Translations under genes and position numbers: made by a program
Shown: positions 44,615-53,691 of the stretch, piece after piece
Layout of the letters: every line of letters begins with the position of its first letter
Numbering within the stretch: position 1 is the first letter of the stretch
The notes under the pieces: generated by a model
Told to the model about the DNA's origin: nothing
Seen by the model: only the letters and a program-made list of their open reading frames with translations
The model's database searches: none
Origin: Terrisporobacter mayombei
GTDB lineage: Bacteria > Bacillota > Clostridia > Peptostreptococcales > Peptostreptococcaceae
Direction of reading: 5' to 3'
Assembly (NCBI RefSeq): GCF_020748465.1
Contig: NZ_JAHZMP010000002.1
Coordinates: 434,001 to 498,000 of the forward strand
DNA length: 64,000 nucleotides

Positions 44615-45994
44615 ATGAATACAGAACAAAATTACACGTTAGAACAGTCGAGTAGCATCTTAAGATTTTTAAAGTTTTTTATACCGTCATTATTAGGATT
44701 ATTTTTATTTATCATACCATTACCTTTTGGAGAAATATTTAATGTAGCAGATGTATCACCAGTAAACATAGGTGTTGGATTTATTTCGGAATTATTAAAA
44801 CTTGCTATCGGTGATTATATACCAACTATATGTTTAGTGATAATTGTTGGATCAGCAGTTTTATCACTTGCAGCAAAATTTATAAATATAAAAAATGAAT
44901 TTTTCAAAAACATATTAGATGTGCCACCATTTTGGCTATTCTTCAGAATAGTTGGAGCAGTATTTATGGTTATGATATACACAAATGTGGGACCAGAATT
45001 TATAATTTCTGAAGACACAGGTCATGTAATCTTAGGAATTATGCCAAGTTTAATAGCGTTATTTTTAATAGCAGGATTTTTACTTCCTTTAGTGTTAGAC
45101 TTTGGTTTAATGGATTTCTTTGGAACAATGATATCTAAATTTATGAGAACTTTATTCTTAGTTCCAGGAAGAGCTTCAGTAGATACTTTATCTTCATGGC
45201 TTGGAGATGCAACTTTAGGAATAATGATAACAAATACTCAGTATAAGCAAGGTTTCTATAACAAAAAAGAAAGTTGTATAATAGCAGTTTGTTTCTCGCT
45301 AGTTTCGCTACCTTTCTCTACTGTTATAGCAGATCAATTAGGATTTATGGATAAATTTGTACCATTTTATTTAACAGTTTGTGCAGCTTCACTTGTTTGT
45401 GCATTAATACTTCCAAGAATTTATCCTTTATGTAAAATAAAAAATGAAACTTACAACGATATTCCTTACGAGGTAGAAGAGATTGATGAAGAAGGTGGAT
45501 TATACAAACAAGGTTTAAATAATGCAATGAATAGAGCTGCGAAAGCACCAACTCTTAATGAAATAATAGTAAACGGATTTAAAAATATAGTAGACATATA
45601 TATAAGTTTAATACCATTAGTGTTAGCATGGGGAACAATATCTTTAGCAGTAGCTGAGTTTACTCCAATATTTACATGGATATCATACCCAGTTATATTA
45701 GTATTAGAATTACTTAAAATACCTAATGCAGCTGAGGCAGCACCAGCAGTACTTGTTGGATTTACAGATATGTTTATACCATCAGTAATGGTAAGTGGAG
45801 ATGGATTTGCAGAAATAACTAAATTTATAATAGGGGCATTATCTATTTCTCAATTAGTTTATATGACTGAAACAGGTGCAGTAATACTAAAATCAGAAAT
45901 ACCACTTAAATTAAAAGATTTAATGGTTTTATTCTTAATAAGAACAGTAATTTCTCTTTTAGTTATTACACCTATTGCACATATGTTATTTTAG
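44615..45994 (+). CDS. YjiH-family (nucleoside-recognition domain) transporter
   Basis: 459 residues with about eleven helices. Gate-domain regions LPFGEIFNVADVSPVN and SSWLGDATLGIMITNTQY match YjiH proteins, which are paired with amino-acid racemases and deaminases in anaerobes. GGAGG precedes ATG, 75 bp after the racemase, with no terminator between, so both are under the T-box. Likely carries the racemase substrate or product; inferred. Confidence 0.88.
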   Translation: MNTEQNYTLEQSSSILRFLKFFIPSLLGLFLFIIPLPFGEIFNVADVSPVNIGVGFISELLKLAIGDYIPTICLVIIVGSAVLSLAAKFINIKNEFFKNILDVPPFWLFFRIVGAVFMVMIYTNVGPEFIISEDTGHVILGIMPSLIALFLIAGFLLPLVLDFGLMDFFGTMISKFMRTLFLVPGRASVDTLSSWLGDATLGIMITNTQYKQGFYNKKESCIIAVCFSLVSLPFSTVIADQLGFMDKFVPFYLTVCAASLVCALILPRIYPLCKIKNETYNDIPYEVEEIDEEGGLYKQGLNNAMNRAAKAPTLNEIIVNGFKNIVDIYISLIPLVLAWGTISLAVAEFTPIFTWISYPVILVLELLKIPNAAEAAPAVLVGFTDMFIPSVMVSGDGFAEITKFIIGALSISQLVYMTETGAVILKSEIPLKLKDLMVLFLIRTVISLLVITPIAHMLF

Positions 45995-46019
45995 ATAAAA
46001 TATAATAATTTATAAAAAT

Positions 46020-46046
46020 GAGGGGCAGTGAAAACTGTCCCTCTTA
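46020..46046. terminator. Bidirectional terminator
   Basis: GAGGGGCAGT pairs with ACTGTCCCTC between convergent operons. Confidence 0.8.
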
Positions 46047-46049
46047 TTA

Positions 46050-47780
46050 TTAAATACTAAATTGATTTCTATATAGCTCTGCATAAAATCCATTTTTCTC
46101 AAGTAGTTCTTTGTGAGTACCTTGTTCAAAAATACTACCGTCTTTTAAAACAACTATTTGATCAGCATGAAGTATAGTTTTTAATCTATGAGCAATTACA
46201 AAGCTAGTTCTTCCTCTCATCATATTGTTCATTGCTTCTTGGATTTTTATCTCTGTACGAGTATCTATATTACTAGTAGCTTCGTCTAGAATTAAAATAT
46301 CTGGCTTAGAAATAATAGTTCTTGCTATGGTTAATAATTGTTTTTGACCGGCACTTAAAGCACTGGCATTGGAATCTAACATAGTTTCATACTTATTTGG
46401 CAAGGTCATTATATAGTCGTGAATATTTGCAGCCTTTGCAGCTTCAATAACATCATCATCATTTGCATCTAGATTACCAAATTTAATGTTTTCTTTTATT
46501 GTTCCAGTAAATATTACTGTATCTTGAAGAACCATACCAATTCTATTTCTTAAATCATCTATTTTAAAGTCTTTTATTAAAGTATTATCAATAGTAATTT
46601 TACCACCTTGATAATCATAAAAACGAGGAAGTAAATTCATAATTGTAGACTTACCAGAACCAGTAGGTCCAATAATACCAAACATTTTACCTTTTTCTAC
46701 GTGCAAGTTTATATCTTTTAATATTGGGTTACCTTCCACATAGCTAAAATCTAAGTGAGAAATATCAACTACACCTTCAAAATCTTCAGCAGGTATACTG
46801 TTAGGGGAATTTTGAATATCTGGAACTTCGTCCATAACTTCAAAAACTCTTTCTGCACCAGTTAAAGCCAGCTGAATCTGATTATAAAGATTAGCTAGTT
46901 GATTTAAAGGTTGAAAAAATTGTCTAGCAAAATTTATAAAAATAACTACAAGACCAACAGTAGCTTGATTATGAAGAGTTAAATAACTACCATAAGCGGC
47001 TATAATAGCTAAATTTATATTACTGATACCATTCATAAATGGAGCCATTAGCCCAGCTGTAGTTTGAGCTTTAATAGAGATTTTTACTAAATCATCATTA
47101 ACTTTACTGAATCTATTTATTGTATCTTCTTGCATTCCATAAGCAATAATTACTTTCTCAGAAGATATATTTTCTTCTATATACCCGTTAAGCTCACCTA
47201 GTTTTTGTTGTGAAGCAGCAAAACTTGCTCTAGTCTTTTTTGCAAGTATATTTGAAAGAATCAAAGTTATAGGTGTTGATATTATTGTTACAAGAGCTAA
47301 TTTTATATTTAGAAACAACATAAAAACTAATATACCTAGAAGAACTAAAACACTTGATACTATCTCTAGCAAACTTTGATTTAAGGTAACACTAATATTA
47401 TCAATATCATTGGTAAATCTACTCATTAATTCTCCAATAGATACAGAGTCAAAGTATTTTAGGGAAAGTCCTTCCAATCTAGCAAATAAATCATGTCTTA
47501 AATTACGAATAGCTTTACCTGCAATTTTAATCATTACTCTATTTTGTATTAAACCAGAAATAGAAGTAGATAAAAATATTGCTAAAACTAGTAAAACAGC
47601 AGGTAATAAGCCTGGCAAATCACCAACAAGTATATAATTATCTATAATATAACCAGACATAAAGGGACTTATAGTTCTACCTAAGGTATAAATGATAACA
47701 CAAACAATTATAATGAAAATTTGTGGTTTATACTCTTTAAAATAGCTAAATAAACGACTAGTACTTGATTGTTTCTTCAT
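46050..47780 (-). CDS. ABC exporter half, canonical ATPase site (exporter 1)
   Basis: 576 residues: six-helix membrane domain (1-310) and ATPase (about 335-576). Walker A GPTGSGKST, Walker B ILILDEATS with the catalytic Glu, H-loop FVIAHRLKT, and a changed signature LSAGQKQLLTIAR. It follows its partner by 4 bp. In heterodimeric exporters one half keeps Glu and His but has the odd signature, as here. Substrate unknown (peptide, lipid or drug). Confidence 0.95.
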   Translation of the reverse strand: MKKQSSTSRLFSYFKEYKPQIFIIIVCVIIYTLGRTISPFMSGYIIDNYILVGDLPGLLPAVLLVLAIFLSTSISGLIQNRVMIKIAGKAIRNLRHDLFARLEGLSLKYFDSVSIGELMSRFTNDIDNISVTLNQSLLEIVSSVLVLLGILVFMLFLNIKLALVTIISTPITLILSNILAKKTRASFAASQQKLGELNGYIEENISSEKVIIAYGMQEDTINRFSKVNDDLVKISIKAQTTAGLMAPFMNGISNINLAIIAAYGSYLTLHNQATVGLVVIFINFARQFFQPLNQLANLYNQIQLALTGAERVFEVMDEVPDIQNSPNSIPAEDFEGVVDISHLDFSYVEGNPILKDINLHVEKGKMFGIIGPTGSGKSTIMNLLPRFYDYQGGKITIDNTLIKDFKIDDLRNRIGMVLQDTVIFTGTIKENIKFGNLDANDDDVIEAAKAANIHDYIMTLPNKYETMLDSNASALSAGQKQLLTIARTIISKPDILILDEATSNIDTRTEIKIQEAMNNMMRGRTSFVIAHRLKTILHADQIVVLKDGSIFEQGTHKELLEKNGFYAELYRNQFSI

Positions 47781-47784
47781 ATTA

Positions 47785-49506
47785 TTAAGCCTCCTTTCCT
47801 AGTTGAGATTCATAGATTTCTTTGTATAGTTCACTAGATTTAAGTAATTCTTCATGAGTACCTATAGAAATCAACTTACCAGCATCAATAACTAAAATTT
47901 TATCTGCTGTTTTTATGGAAGAAATTTTTTGAGCAATTATAAAAGTTGTAGTATCTTTATGTTCATTTGCTAAGGCTTCTTTAACTAAAGCTTCTGATTT
48001 AGCATCAAGAGCACTAGTACTATCATCTAAGATTAATATTTTAGGTTCACCAACTAATCCACGTGCAATAGATACACGTTGACGTTGACCACCTGATAGA
48101 TTACTTCCTTTTTGAGAAATAAATTTCTCGTATTTTTCAGGAAATTTATCTATAAATTCTTTAGCTTGAGCAGTTTCAGCCGCTTCTTCCACTTCAATAT
48201 CACTAGCACTTTGATTACCATAACGTATATTTGTATTTAGCTTACCAGCAAACAGTATGGCCTTTTGAAGAACTATACTTATTTGAGAACGCAGGGATTT
48301 TTCGCTATATTCCTTAACATCCTTATTATCTATTAATACTTTTCCCTTTGTAGTATCGTATAGCCTTGGTATTAAATCAGCTAAAGTTGACTTACCAGAA
48401 CCAGTCAAACCAATAATTCCTACAGTTTCACCTGCCTTAGCATCAAAGTTAATATCTTTTAGAATATACTCGTCATTATCTGAATACTTAAAATATACAT
48501 GATCAAAAGTTACATCGCCTTTAATATTATCTACTGTTTCAGTTTTATATGTAATATCAGGTTGCATGTCATGTATTTCAATTATTCTCTTTACAGATAC
48601 TATGGCACGAGATACGTTCATAAGTAACATACCAGATATTAATAAAGAAACTAGTATCTGAAGTAAATAGTTTATGAATGCTACTATTTGCCCAACTGCC
48701 AAAGTACCTCCAATTACAAATTGTCCTCCAAAGTAAAGACTGGCAACTATACCAAAGTTAACACAAAGCATTAAAAAAGGCATAATAAGTGCTGTTGCCA
48801 AAGAAGCTTTAGTACTAGAACTATATAAGTTTTCATTTTTTTTATCAAATTTATTAATTTCATAGTCTTCTCTAACAAATGCTTTTACTGCTCTAATTCC
48901 TGTAAAATTCTCATTTAGAACTGTATTTAACCTATCTAAAGCTTTTTGAGAATTAGTAAAAAAAGGAGTTGATTTATGTACAATGATATAAAGTACTACA
49001 GTTATTACGATAACTAAAATTACAATAATAGGTGACAAAGATTTAGCTGTAAAAAAAGCCATAAAAAAACTACCTACTAATAATAGTGGAGCACGAACTA
49101 AAATACGAAAACTCATTAAAATTAAATTTTGAACTTGGGTTACATCGTTTGTAAGTCTGATAATTAAATTACTGGGACTTTGGTGATCCAAGTTTTTAAA
49201 AGATAAACTCATAATTTTCTTAAAAGTATCTTCTCTTAAGTATCCACCGAAATTTTGAGATATCTTAGACGATAAATATATAGTGGAGAGACCTGCAAGT
49301 ATACCAATTAAGGATAATATACACATGAAAAACCCTATACGTATAACATAGTTTATATTTCCTGCGCCTAGGCCCTTGTCGATTATTTGTTGTATTAAAA
49401 AGGGTTGAAATAAGTCGACAATAACTTCAGTCAACATAAAAATAGGTGCTATAAAGACTATTTTTTTATAAGGTTTTAGATATTTTACAAAAAATTTATA
49501 TAACAT
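47785..49506 (-). CDS. ABC exporter half, degenerate ATPase site (exporter 1)
   Basis: 573 residues with the same plan. Walker A GLTGSGKST is intact and the signature LSGGQRQRVSIAR is canonical, but Walker B is ILILDDSTS (Glu to Asp) and the H-loop is FIIAQKISS (His to Gln). It thus makes one inactive ATP site with its partner. Upstream gene of the pair; about 140 bp of AT-rich DNA separates it from the divergent 49644 gene, a likely promoter zone. Confidence 0.95.
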   Translation of the reverse strand: MLYKFFVKYLKPYKKIVFIAPIFMLTEVIVDLFQPFLIQQIIDKGLGAGNINYVIRIGFFMCILSLIGILAGLSTIYLSSKISQNFGGYLREDTFKKIMSLSFKNLDHQSPSNLIIRLTNDVTQVQNLILMSFRILVRAPLLLVGSFFMAFFTAKSLSPIIVILVIVITVVLYIIVHKSTPFFTNSQKALDRLNTVLNENFTGIRAVKAFVREDYEINKFDKKNENLYSSSTKASLATALIMPFLMLCVNFGIVASLYFGGQFVIGGTLAVGQIVAFINYLLQILVSLLISGMLLMNVSRAIVSVKRIIEIHDMQPDITYKTETVDNIKGDVTFDHVYFKYSDNDEYILKDINFDAKAGETVGIIGLTGSGKSTLADLIPRLYDTTKGKVLIDNKDVKEYSEKSLRSQISIVLQKAILFAGKLNTNIRYGNQSASDIEVEEAAETAQAKEFIDKFPEKYEKFISQKGSNLSGGQRQRVSIARGLVGEPKILILDDSTSALDAKSEALVKEALANEHKDTTTFIIAQKISSIKTADKILVIDAGKLISIGTHEELLKSSELYKEIYESQLGKEA

Positions 49507-49643
49507 ATAACTGCTCCTTTTATGACTATTTTTACAATATTATTTGTATCTTCGTAAATTTTTATTACTTTTAATAATTTATATATAAACATGGGAAAAA
49601 TAAAAATAGTTATTATATAGGAGTAAAGGAGAATTTTATTATA

Positions 49644-50231
49644 ATGAATAAAACGAAAAGAAACTTGGATGAAAAAATAAAAAAGTATGAATCCTCAATG
49701 AAATCTATTCAAGACTATTTTTTTCATGAATATATTAATGAAGATAATAAGATACAAATTGATATAAATATTTACAAAGGATTTGATATTTTTGAACCTT
49801 TGTCTATGGGAAAACAAAAAGATTTAAATAAAGAGATTTATGATTTTATTGATGAAAAAATTCATATGATACCACATAAATACGAAATATGCATTTGTTT
49901 TTATAATTCAAATTTGACAAAGAAAGAGGAAAAAGAAATTAAATCTATAATAGAGGAGCATTATTATTTAATTCTTCGAGAAAAAAGAATTAATTTAAGA
50001 ATTAATACAATAAAAATTCTTAGTTTAACAGTTATTGGGGTTTTATTACTTAGTTTGTATTTTATTTTAGAAATTCATAGCAATAAACCTGTTTTTATGG
50101 AGTTTTTAAGTATTGCAGGTTCATTTGCTTTATGGGAAGCAGTTGATTTTTACTTATTGGAAAGAAGAGGGTTGGAAATAGAAAGATTAGATGTAGGACA
50201 AGTTGCCCTTAGTCAAATAATATTGAAATAA
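49644..50231 (+). CDS. Hypothetical protein with two C-terminal helices
   Basis: 195 residues. Residues 1-115 are soluble, with charged helices and a DINIYKGFDIFEPLS strand; helices lie at about 125-143 and 150-168, with a short C-terminal tail (ERLDVGQVAL). AAAGGAG precedes ATG. It lies 120 bp upstream of the first pseudokinase gene with no clear terminator between, so the two may be linked. Family not recognised. Confidence 0.6.
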   Translation: MNKTKRNLDEKIKKYESSMKSIQDYFFHEYINEDNKIQIDINIYKGFDIFEPLSMGKQKDLNKEIYDFIDEKIHMIPHKYEICICFYNSNLTKKEEKEIKSIIEEHYYLILREKRINLRINTIKILSLTVIGVLLLSLYFILEIHSNKPVFMEFLSIAGSFALWEAVDFYLLERRGLEIERLDVGQVALSQIILK

Positions 50232-50351
50232 TCATTATAATTAAAAAAAATTTATATGTAAAATTAAGGATTATTAATATAAATATTTACAAATATTATT
50301 AAATTGGTAAAATTATTATATGAAAGAATTTAGTAATTGAAGGGGAATGCA

Positions 50352-51746
50352 ATGAAGTATTTTAATGAAACATATATAAAAAGAAGATTTATGACAAGAA
50401 ATGACTGGGCTGATACATATAAAGCCATTCATTCAACTACAGAAGAAAAAGTAACACTAAAAGTACTAGTAAGAAAAAGTAACGATGAGGAATATATTAA
50501 CAATCTATTAAAAGAAGTAGAAATTTTAAAAAATATAAAAGATCCTAATTTGATTAACGTGAATAATATGTTTCAATATAGTGGATGTGGAAAAACATAC
50601 TATTACGTCGAAGGTGAATATTTTAAAGGAATTTCTTTAGAAGAAAAATTACAATCTGGAAAGTTAGAAGAGCAAGAAGCTATTAAAATAGTTGAAACTG
50701 TAGCAAAGGGATTAAAAGAATTTCATAATAGAAGGATATTATTTAATAATTTAAGCTTAAGTAATATTTTTATAAATTCTAAAGAAGTGGTTAAAACAGA
50801 TGTTTTATCATATTTGGAAAACAAAAACTTTGTTGTACTATCTCATGATGAAACAGAAGAAAAAGTAGAAGAAAAAAGATTTAGCCCACAAAAAGATATT
50901 CATGATTTGGGAGTTATTTTATATGAACTACTAACTGGAAAGTTAAGTTTTGAATCAAATAATTACAAAAATCAAATTTCAAATGCAAACTTAGTATCTA
51001 TTATAGAAAAGGCTACAAATAGCAATTCGGAAAACAAATATAATAACATAAACAGATTTTTAGTAGATCTTAAATCTTACTCACAATATGGAGTGCTTAG
51101 TGAAGAAAGCTATGATGCCCAAGAAGTAATACCAAAGAAAAAGAAAAGAAAAAAAGGCAAAATAGGTAAAACTCTTGGTGTATGTGTAGTAATCGCCTTA
51201 GTAGGTGGAGCAGCTGTATATGGATATGACTTAATAGAAAAAAACAAAAAAGACGAAGAGGCAAATGCTACAAAAATAGAAGAAACTGCTAAACAAAAGG
51301 AAGAAGAGAAAAAAGTAGAAGAAAAGAAAGCTGAGGAAAACAAAACTGTAAAGTCTGAAAACAAAGATGATAAATCTAGTGATAATAGTTCTTCTACAAG
51401 TAAATTAAATAAAAATAATAGTTCAACTACTACTTCTAAGAAAAACAATAACACAAGTAGTAGCTCAAGTAATAGTAATTCAAGCAATAGTAATAGCAAT
51501 AACTCAAATAATAACAGTAGTAATAATACGAGTAAACCAAACAAGCCAAATAAGCCAAATAAGCCAAATAAGCCAAATAAGCCAAGTAACAATGGAGGCT
51601 CAGGTAATACAACAAATAAACCAGATGAAGGAAATGGTAATGGAGATAAAAAACCTGAAATTAAGCCACCTTCAAATGATTCAAATAGCAGTGGTACTGG
51701 TAGTGAAAATGCAAAGCCAGAATCATCTGGTACAGAAAGTGAATAA
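50352..51746 (+). CDS. Membrane-anchored pseudokinase with low-complexity outside tail (A)
   Basis: 464 residues from ATG 50352 after GAAGGGGA; TTG 50337 is inside the ribosome site. Kinase-like domain 1-250: Lys in EKVTLKVLV, helix-C LLKEVEILKNIKDPNL, HDLGVILYELLTGKL. The HRDxxxxN loop is NNLSLSN with the catalytic Asp replaced by Asn, and DFG reads TDVLS, so phosphotransfer is unlikely. A basic patch KKKKRKKGK precedes one helix (about 275-295). The tail (298-464) is Glu/Lys, then Ser/Asn-rich, with six KPN repeats. Paralogue of 58541-59851. Confidence 0.85.
   Translation: MKYFNETYIKRRFMTRNDWADTYKAIHSTTEEKVTLKVLVRKSNDEEYINNLLKEVEILKNIKDPNLINVNNMFQYSGCGKTYYYVEGEYFKGISLEEKLQSGKLEEQEAIKIVETVAKGLKEFHNRRILFNNLSLSNIFINSKEVVKTDVLSYLENKNFVVLSHDETEEKVEEKRFSPQKDIHDLGVILYELLTGKLSFESNNYKNQISNANLVSIIEKATNSNSENKYNNINRFLVDLKSYSQYGVLSEESYDAQEVIPKKKKRKKGKIGKTLGVCVVIALVGGAAVYGYDLIEKNKKDEEANATKIEETAKQKEEEKKVEEKKAEENKTVKSENKDDKSSDNSSSTSKLNKNNSSTTTSKKNNNTSSSSSNSNSSNSNSNNSNNNSSNNTSKPNKPNKPNKPNKPNKPSNNGGSGNTTNKPDEGNGNGDKKPEIKPPSNDSNSSGTGSENAKPESSGTESE
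51534..51587 (+). repeat. Coding 9-bp tandem repeat (six KPN units)
   Basis: Unit AAGCCAAAT repeats six times (first and last imperfect), in frame as Lys-Pro-Asn. Copy-number change would keep the frame. Confidence 0.95.
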
Positions 51747-51756
51747 TTATAAAATA

Positions 51757-51784
51757 AGCTGTCATAGTATTTTTTATGACAGCT
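51757..51784. terminator. Bidirectional terminator
   Basis: AGCTGTCATA pairs with TATGACAGCT between pseudokinase A and histidine kinase. Confidence 0.85.
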
Positions 51785-51792
51785 CATTTAAT

Positions 51793-52857
51793 TTATTTTT
51801 CTTTATCTTTAATTGGAAGAGTGATATTAAATGTCGTACCTTCGTTAACTTTGCTTTTAACATTAATATCACAATTACATAAATCAAGAATTCTTTTAAC
51901 TAAAGTTAGACCCAGACCATTGCCTTGAAAACTACGGGATTTATCTCCTTGGTAAAACCTATCAAAAATTCTACTTTGTACTTCATCAGTCATACCTATA
52001 CCATTATCGCTTATGGAAACAGAGATACCTTTAGATGTATTATTTAATGTTGTTACAATAAGTCCACCATCAGATGTGAACTTAATAGCATTACTAAAGA
52101 TATTTAACCAAACTTGCATTAATAAATCTTCACTACCATAATAAGAAATTGTTTTGAGATCCATATCTATATCAATATTTTTCTTTGACCATTGAGTCTC
52201 AAGTAATAATAAGGCTTGTCTAAGTTGTTCATCTAAAGAAAAATATTTTTTATCAGGTATAATTTCTTGATTTTCTAGTTTAGATAACTTAAGGATATTT
52301 CCAGAAAGAGAAGATAGTTGTCTGGAACTATCTAAAATAATATTTGTATATTCCATTCTTTCATCTTCTGTTAAAGTAGTATCTTGCAATAAGGTAGCAT
52401 ATCCTTCAATAGCTGCAATTGGAGTTTTAAATTCATGAGATACATTTACAATAAAATCATTTCTCAAAGTTTCTATACTGCTTAATTCATTGACCATTTT
52501 GTTAAAAGATACATTCATTTCTAAAACTCCAGGGTGAACATTTTTCTCATCTAATCTTATGGAAAAATCACCCTTTGAAACTTTATCTGTAGCTTCTATT
52601 AATTTTTTTACTGGCTTCATAAAATTATTAGCTAATGCAATTATGATAAAGGTAAAAACTGACGCTAAAGCAATATTTATTAATATAAATAAAATTAGAC
52701 CCCAAAAATCGTTTAGTATTTCATTGTTGACTATATTTAATTTTGTGCCAAGAGAAAATCCTATACTAACAATAAATATTGTAATAGATGAAGTTATAAA
52801 AATATTGATTATAAAATTAATCCAAAAGTGTAATGTTTTATTATGCTTAAGTTTCAT
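51793..52857 (-). CDS. Sensor histidine kinase, short outside loop (BceS-like layout)
   Basis: 354 residues. Helices at about 11-35 and 53-76 enclose only about 17 outside residues, so it probably senses through the membrane or a partner. HAMP at about 77-130, H-box NVSHEFKTPIAAIEGYATLL, N-box LNIFSNAIKF, G-box SDNGIGM and GNGLGLTLVKRI. Starts inside the regulator gene (11-bp overlap). It likely responds to exporter or envelope state, given the flanking ABC genes. Confidence 0.95.
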   Translation of the reverse strand: MKLKHNKTLHFWINFIINIFITSSITIFIVSIGFSLGTKLNIVNNEILNDFWGLILFILINIALASVFTFIIIALANNFMKPVKKLIEATDKVSKGDFSIRLDEKNVHPGVLEMNVSFNKMVNELSSIETLRNDFIVNVSHEFKTPIAAIEGYATLLQDTTLTEDERMEYTNIILDSSRQLSSLSGNILKLSKLENQEIIPDKKYFSLDEQLRQALLLLETQWSKKNIDIDMDLKTISYYGSEDLLMQVWLNIFSNAIKFTSDGGLIVTTLNNTSKGISVSISDNGIGMTDEVQSRIFDRFYQGDKSRSFQGNGLGLTLVKRILDLCNCDINVKSKVNEGTTFNITLPIKDKEK

Positions 52858-53527
52858 TTTTTACCGCCTTATATCCAAGACCTCTTACAGTTATAATTTT
52901 AAAATCTGGATTATTTTCAAAATGTCTTCTAAGTCTATTTATATGAACATCTATTGTCTGAGAATCAGATGGACTATCTAGGCCCCAAATTTCATCCATA
53001 AGTTGATTTCTGGTAAATACTTTATTTGGATAAGATAATAATTTATATAATAGATAAAACTCTTTTTGAGCTAATACTATTGTTTCTTCATGTCTAGTTA
53101 CACTTAAAGAGTCATAATCTAATATTGTATTCACTACAACTTGTTTCTTATCTTGTACAATTTTACTTCTTCTTAAAAGTGCATTTATCCTTAGTATCAT
53201 TTCATTAACATCAATTGGCTTAACCATATAGTCATCTATACCAATTAAGAAACTTTTTTGTTTTGAAATAAAATCGTCCTTTGCAGTAATCATTAAAATA
53301 GGGATTTCTGCATCTATTTTTCTAATTGATTCAGTAAATTCATATCCATCCATATTAGGCATCATTATGTCAGAAATTATTAAATCCACATGATTATTCT
53401 CCAATATATCGTATGCCTGAATTCCGTCATGAGAAGCATAAACATTAAATCCTTGTTTAGAAAGTACAGTATAAAATAATTTATTTAAATTTTTATCATC
53501 TTCAACTAATAAGATACTAATCATCAT
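52847..53527 (-). CDS. OmpR-family response regulator
   Basis: 226 residues. Receiver domain with the phosphoacceptor Asp in DLIISDIMMPNMDG, Thr in ILMITAKD and Lys in YMVKPID. C-terminal winged helix with DVHINRLRRHFE and ITVRGLGYKA. First gene of the regulator-kinase pair, divergent to ABC exporter 2, whose upstream region has four 11-bp direct repeats typical of this family's sites. Confidence 0.96.
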   Translation of the reverse strand: MMISILLVEDDKNLNKLFYTVLSKQGFNVYASHDGIQAYDILENNHVDLIISDIMMPNMDGYEFTESIRKIDAEIPILMITAKDDFISKQKSFLIGIDDYMVKPIDVNEMILRINALLRRSKIVQDKKQVVVNTILDYDSLSVTRHEETIVLAQKEFYLLYKLLSYPNKVFTRNQLMDEIWGLDSPSDSQTIDVHINRLRRHFENNPDFKIITVRGLGYKAVKNET

Positions 53528-53600
53528 ATCCCTCCTTTTTTAATTCTAATTATATTAGATTATGATAATGAGTCAATATTTATAAGGTTGAAATAAAAAA

Positions 53601-53653
53601 GTTCATCTTCAGTTCATTTTTAATTAATCTTTAGTTAATTTTTATTTTATAAA
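53601..53653 (+). promoter_or_regulatory. Four 11-bp direct repeats and -10 region of exporter 2
   Basis: GTTCATCTTCA, GTTCATTTTTA, ATTAATCTTTA and GTTAATTTTTA follow head to tail (53601-53644), then TATAAA (53648-53653). This phasing is that of OmpR/PhoB-type dimers binding side by side. The first two units are the closest pair. Confidence 0.7.
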
Positions 53654-53691
53654 ATACAAACATAGATTTAAGACAGAAAGGGAGATGAATA

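Noticed and set aside
51534..51587. CRISPR-like short repeats
   Set aside because: Nine-base units without spacers; coding KPN repeats.
51110..51787. 225-residue Leu-rich minus-strand ORF
   Set aside because: Exact antisense of the low-complexity tail of pseudokinase A; no ribosome site.
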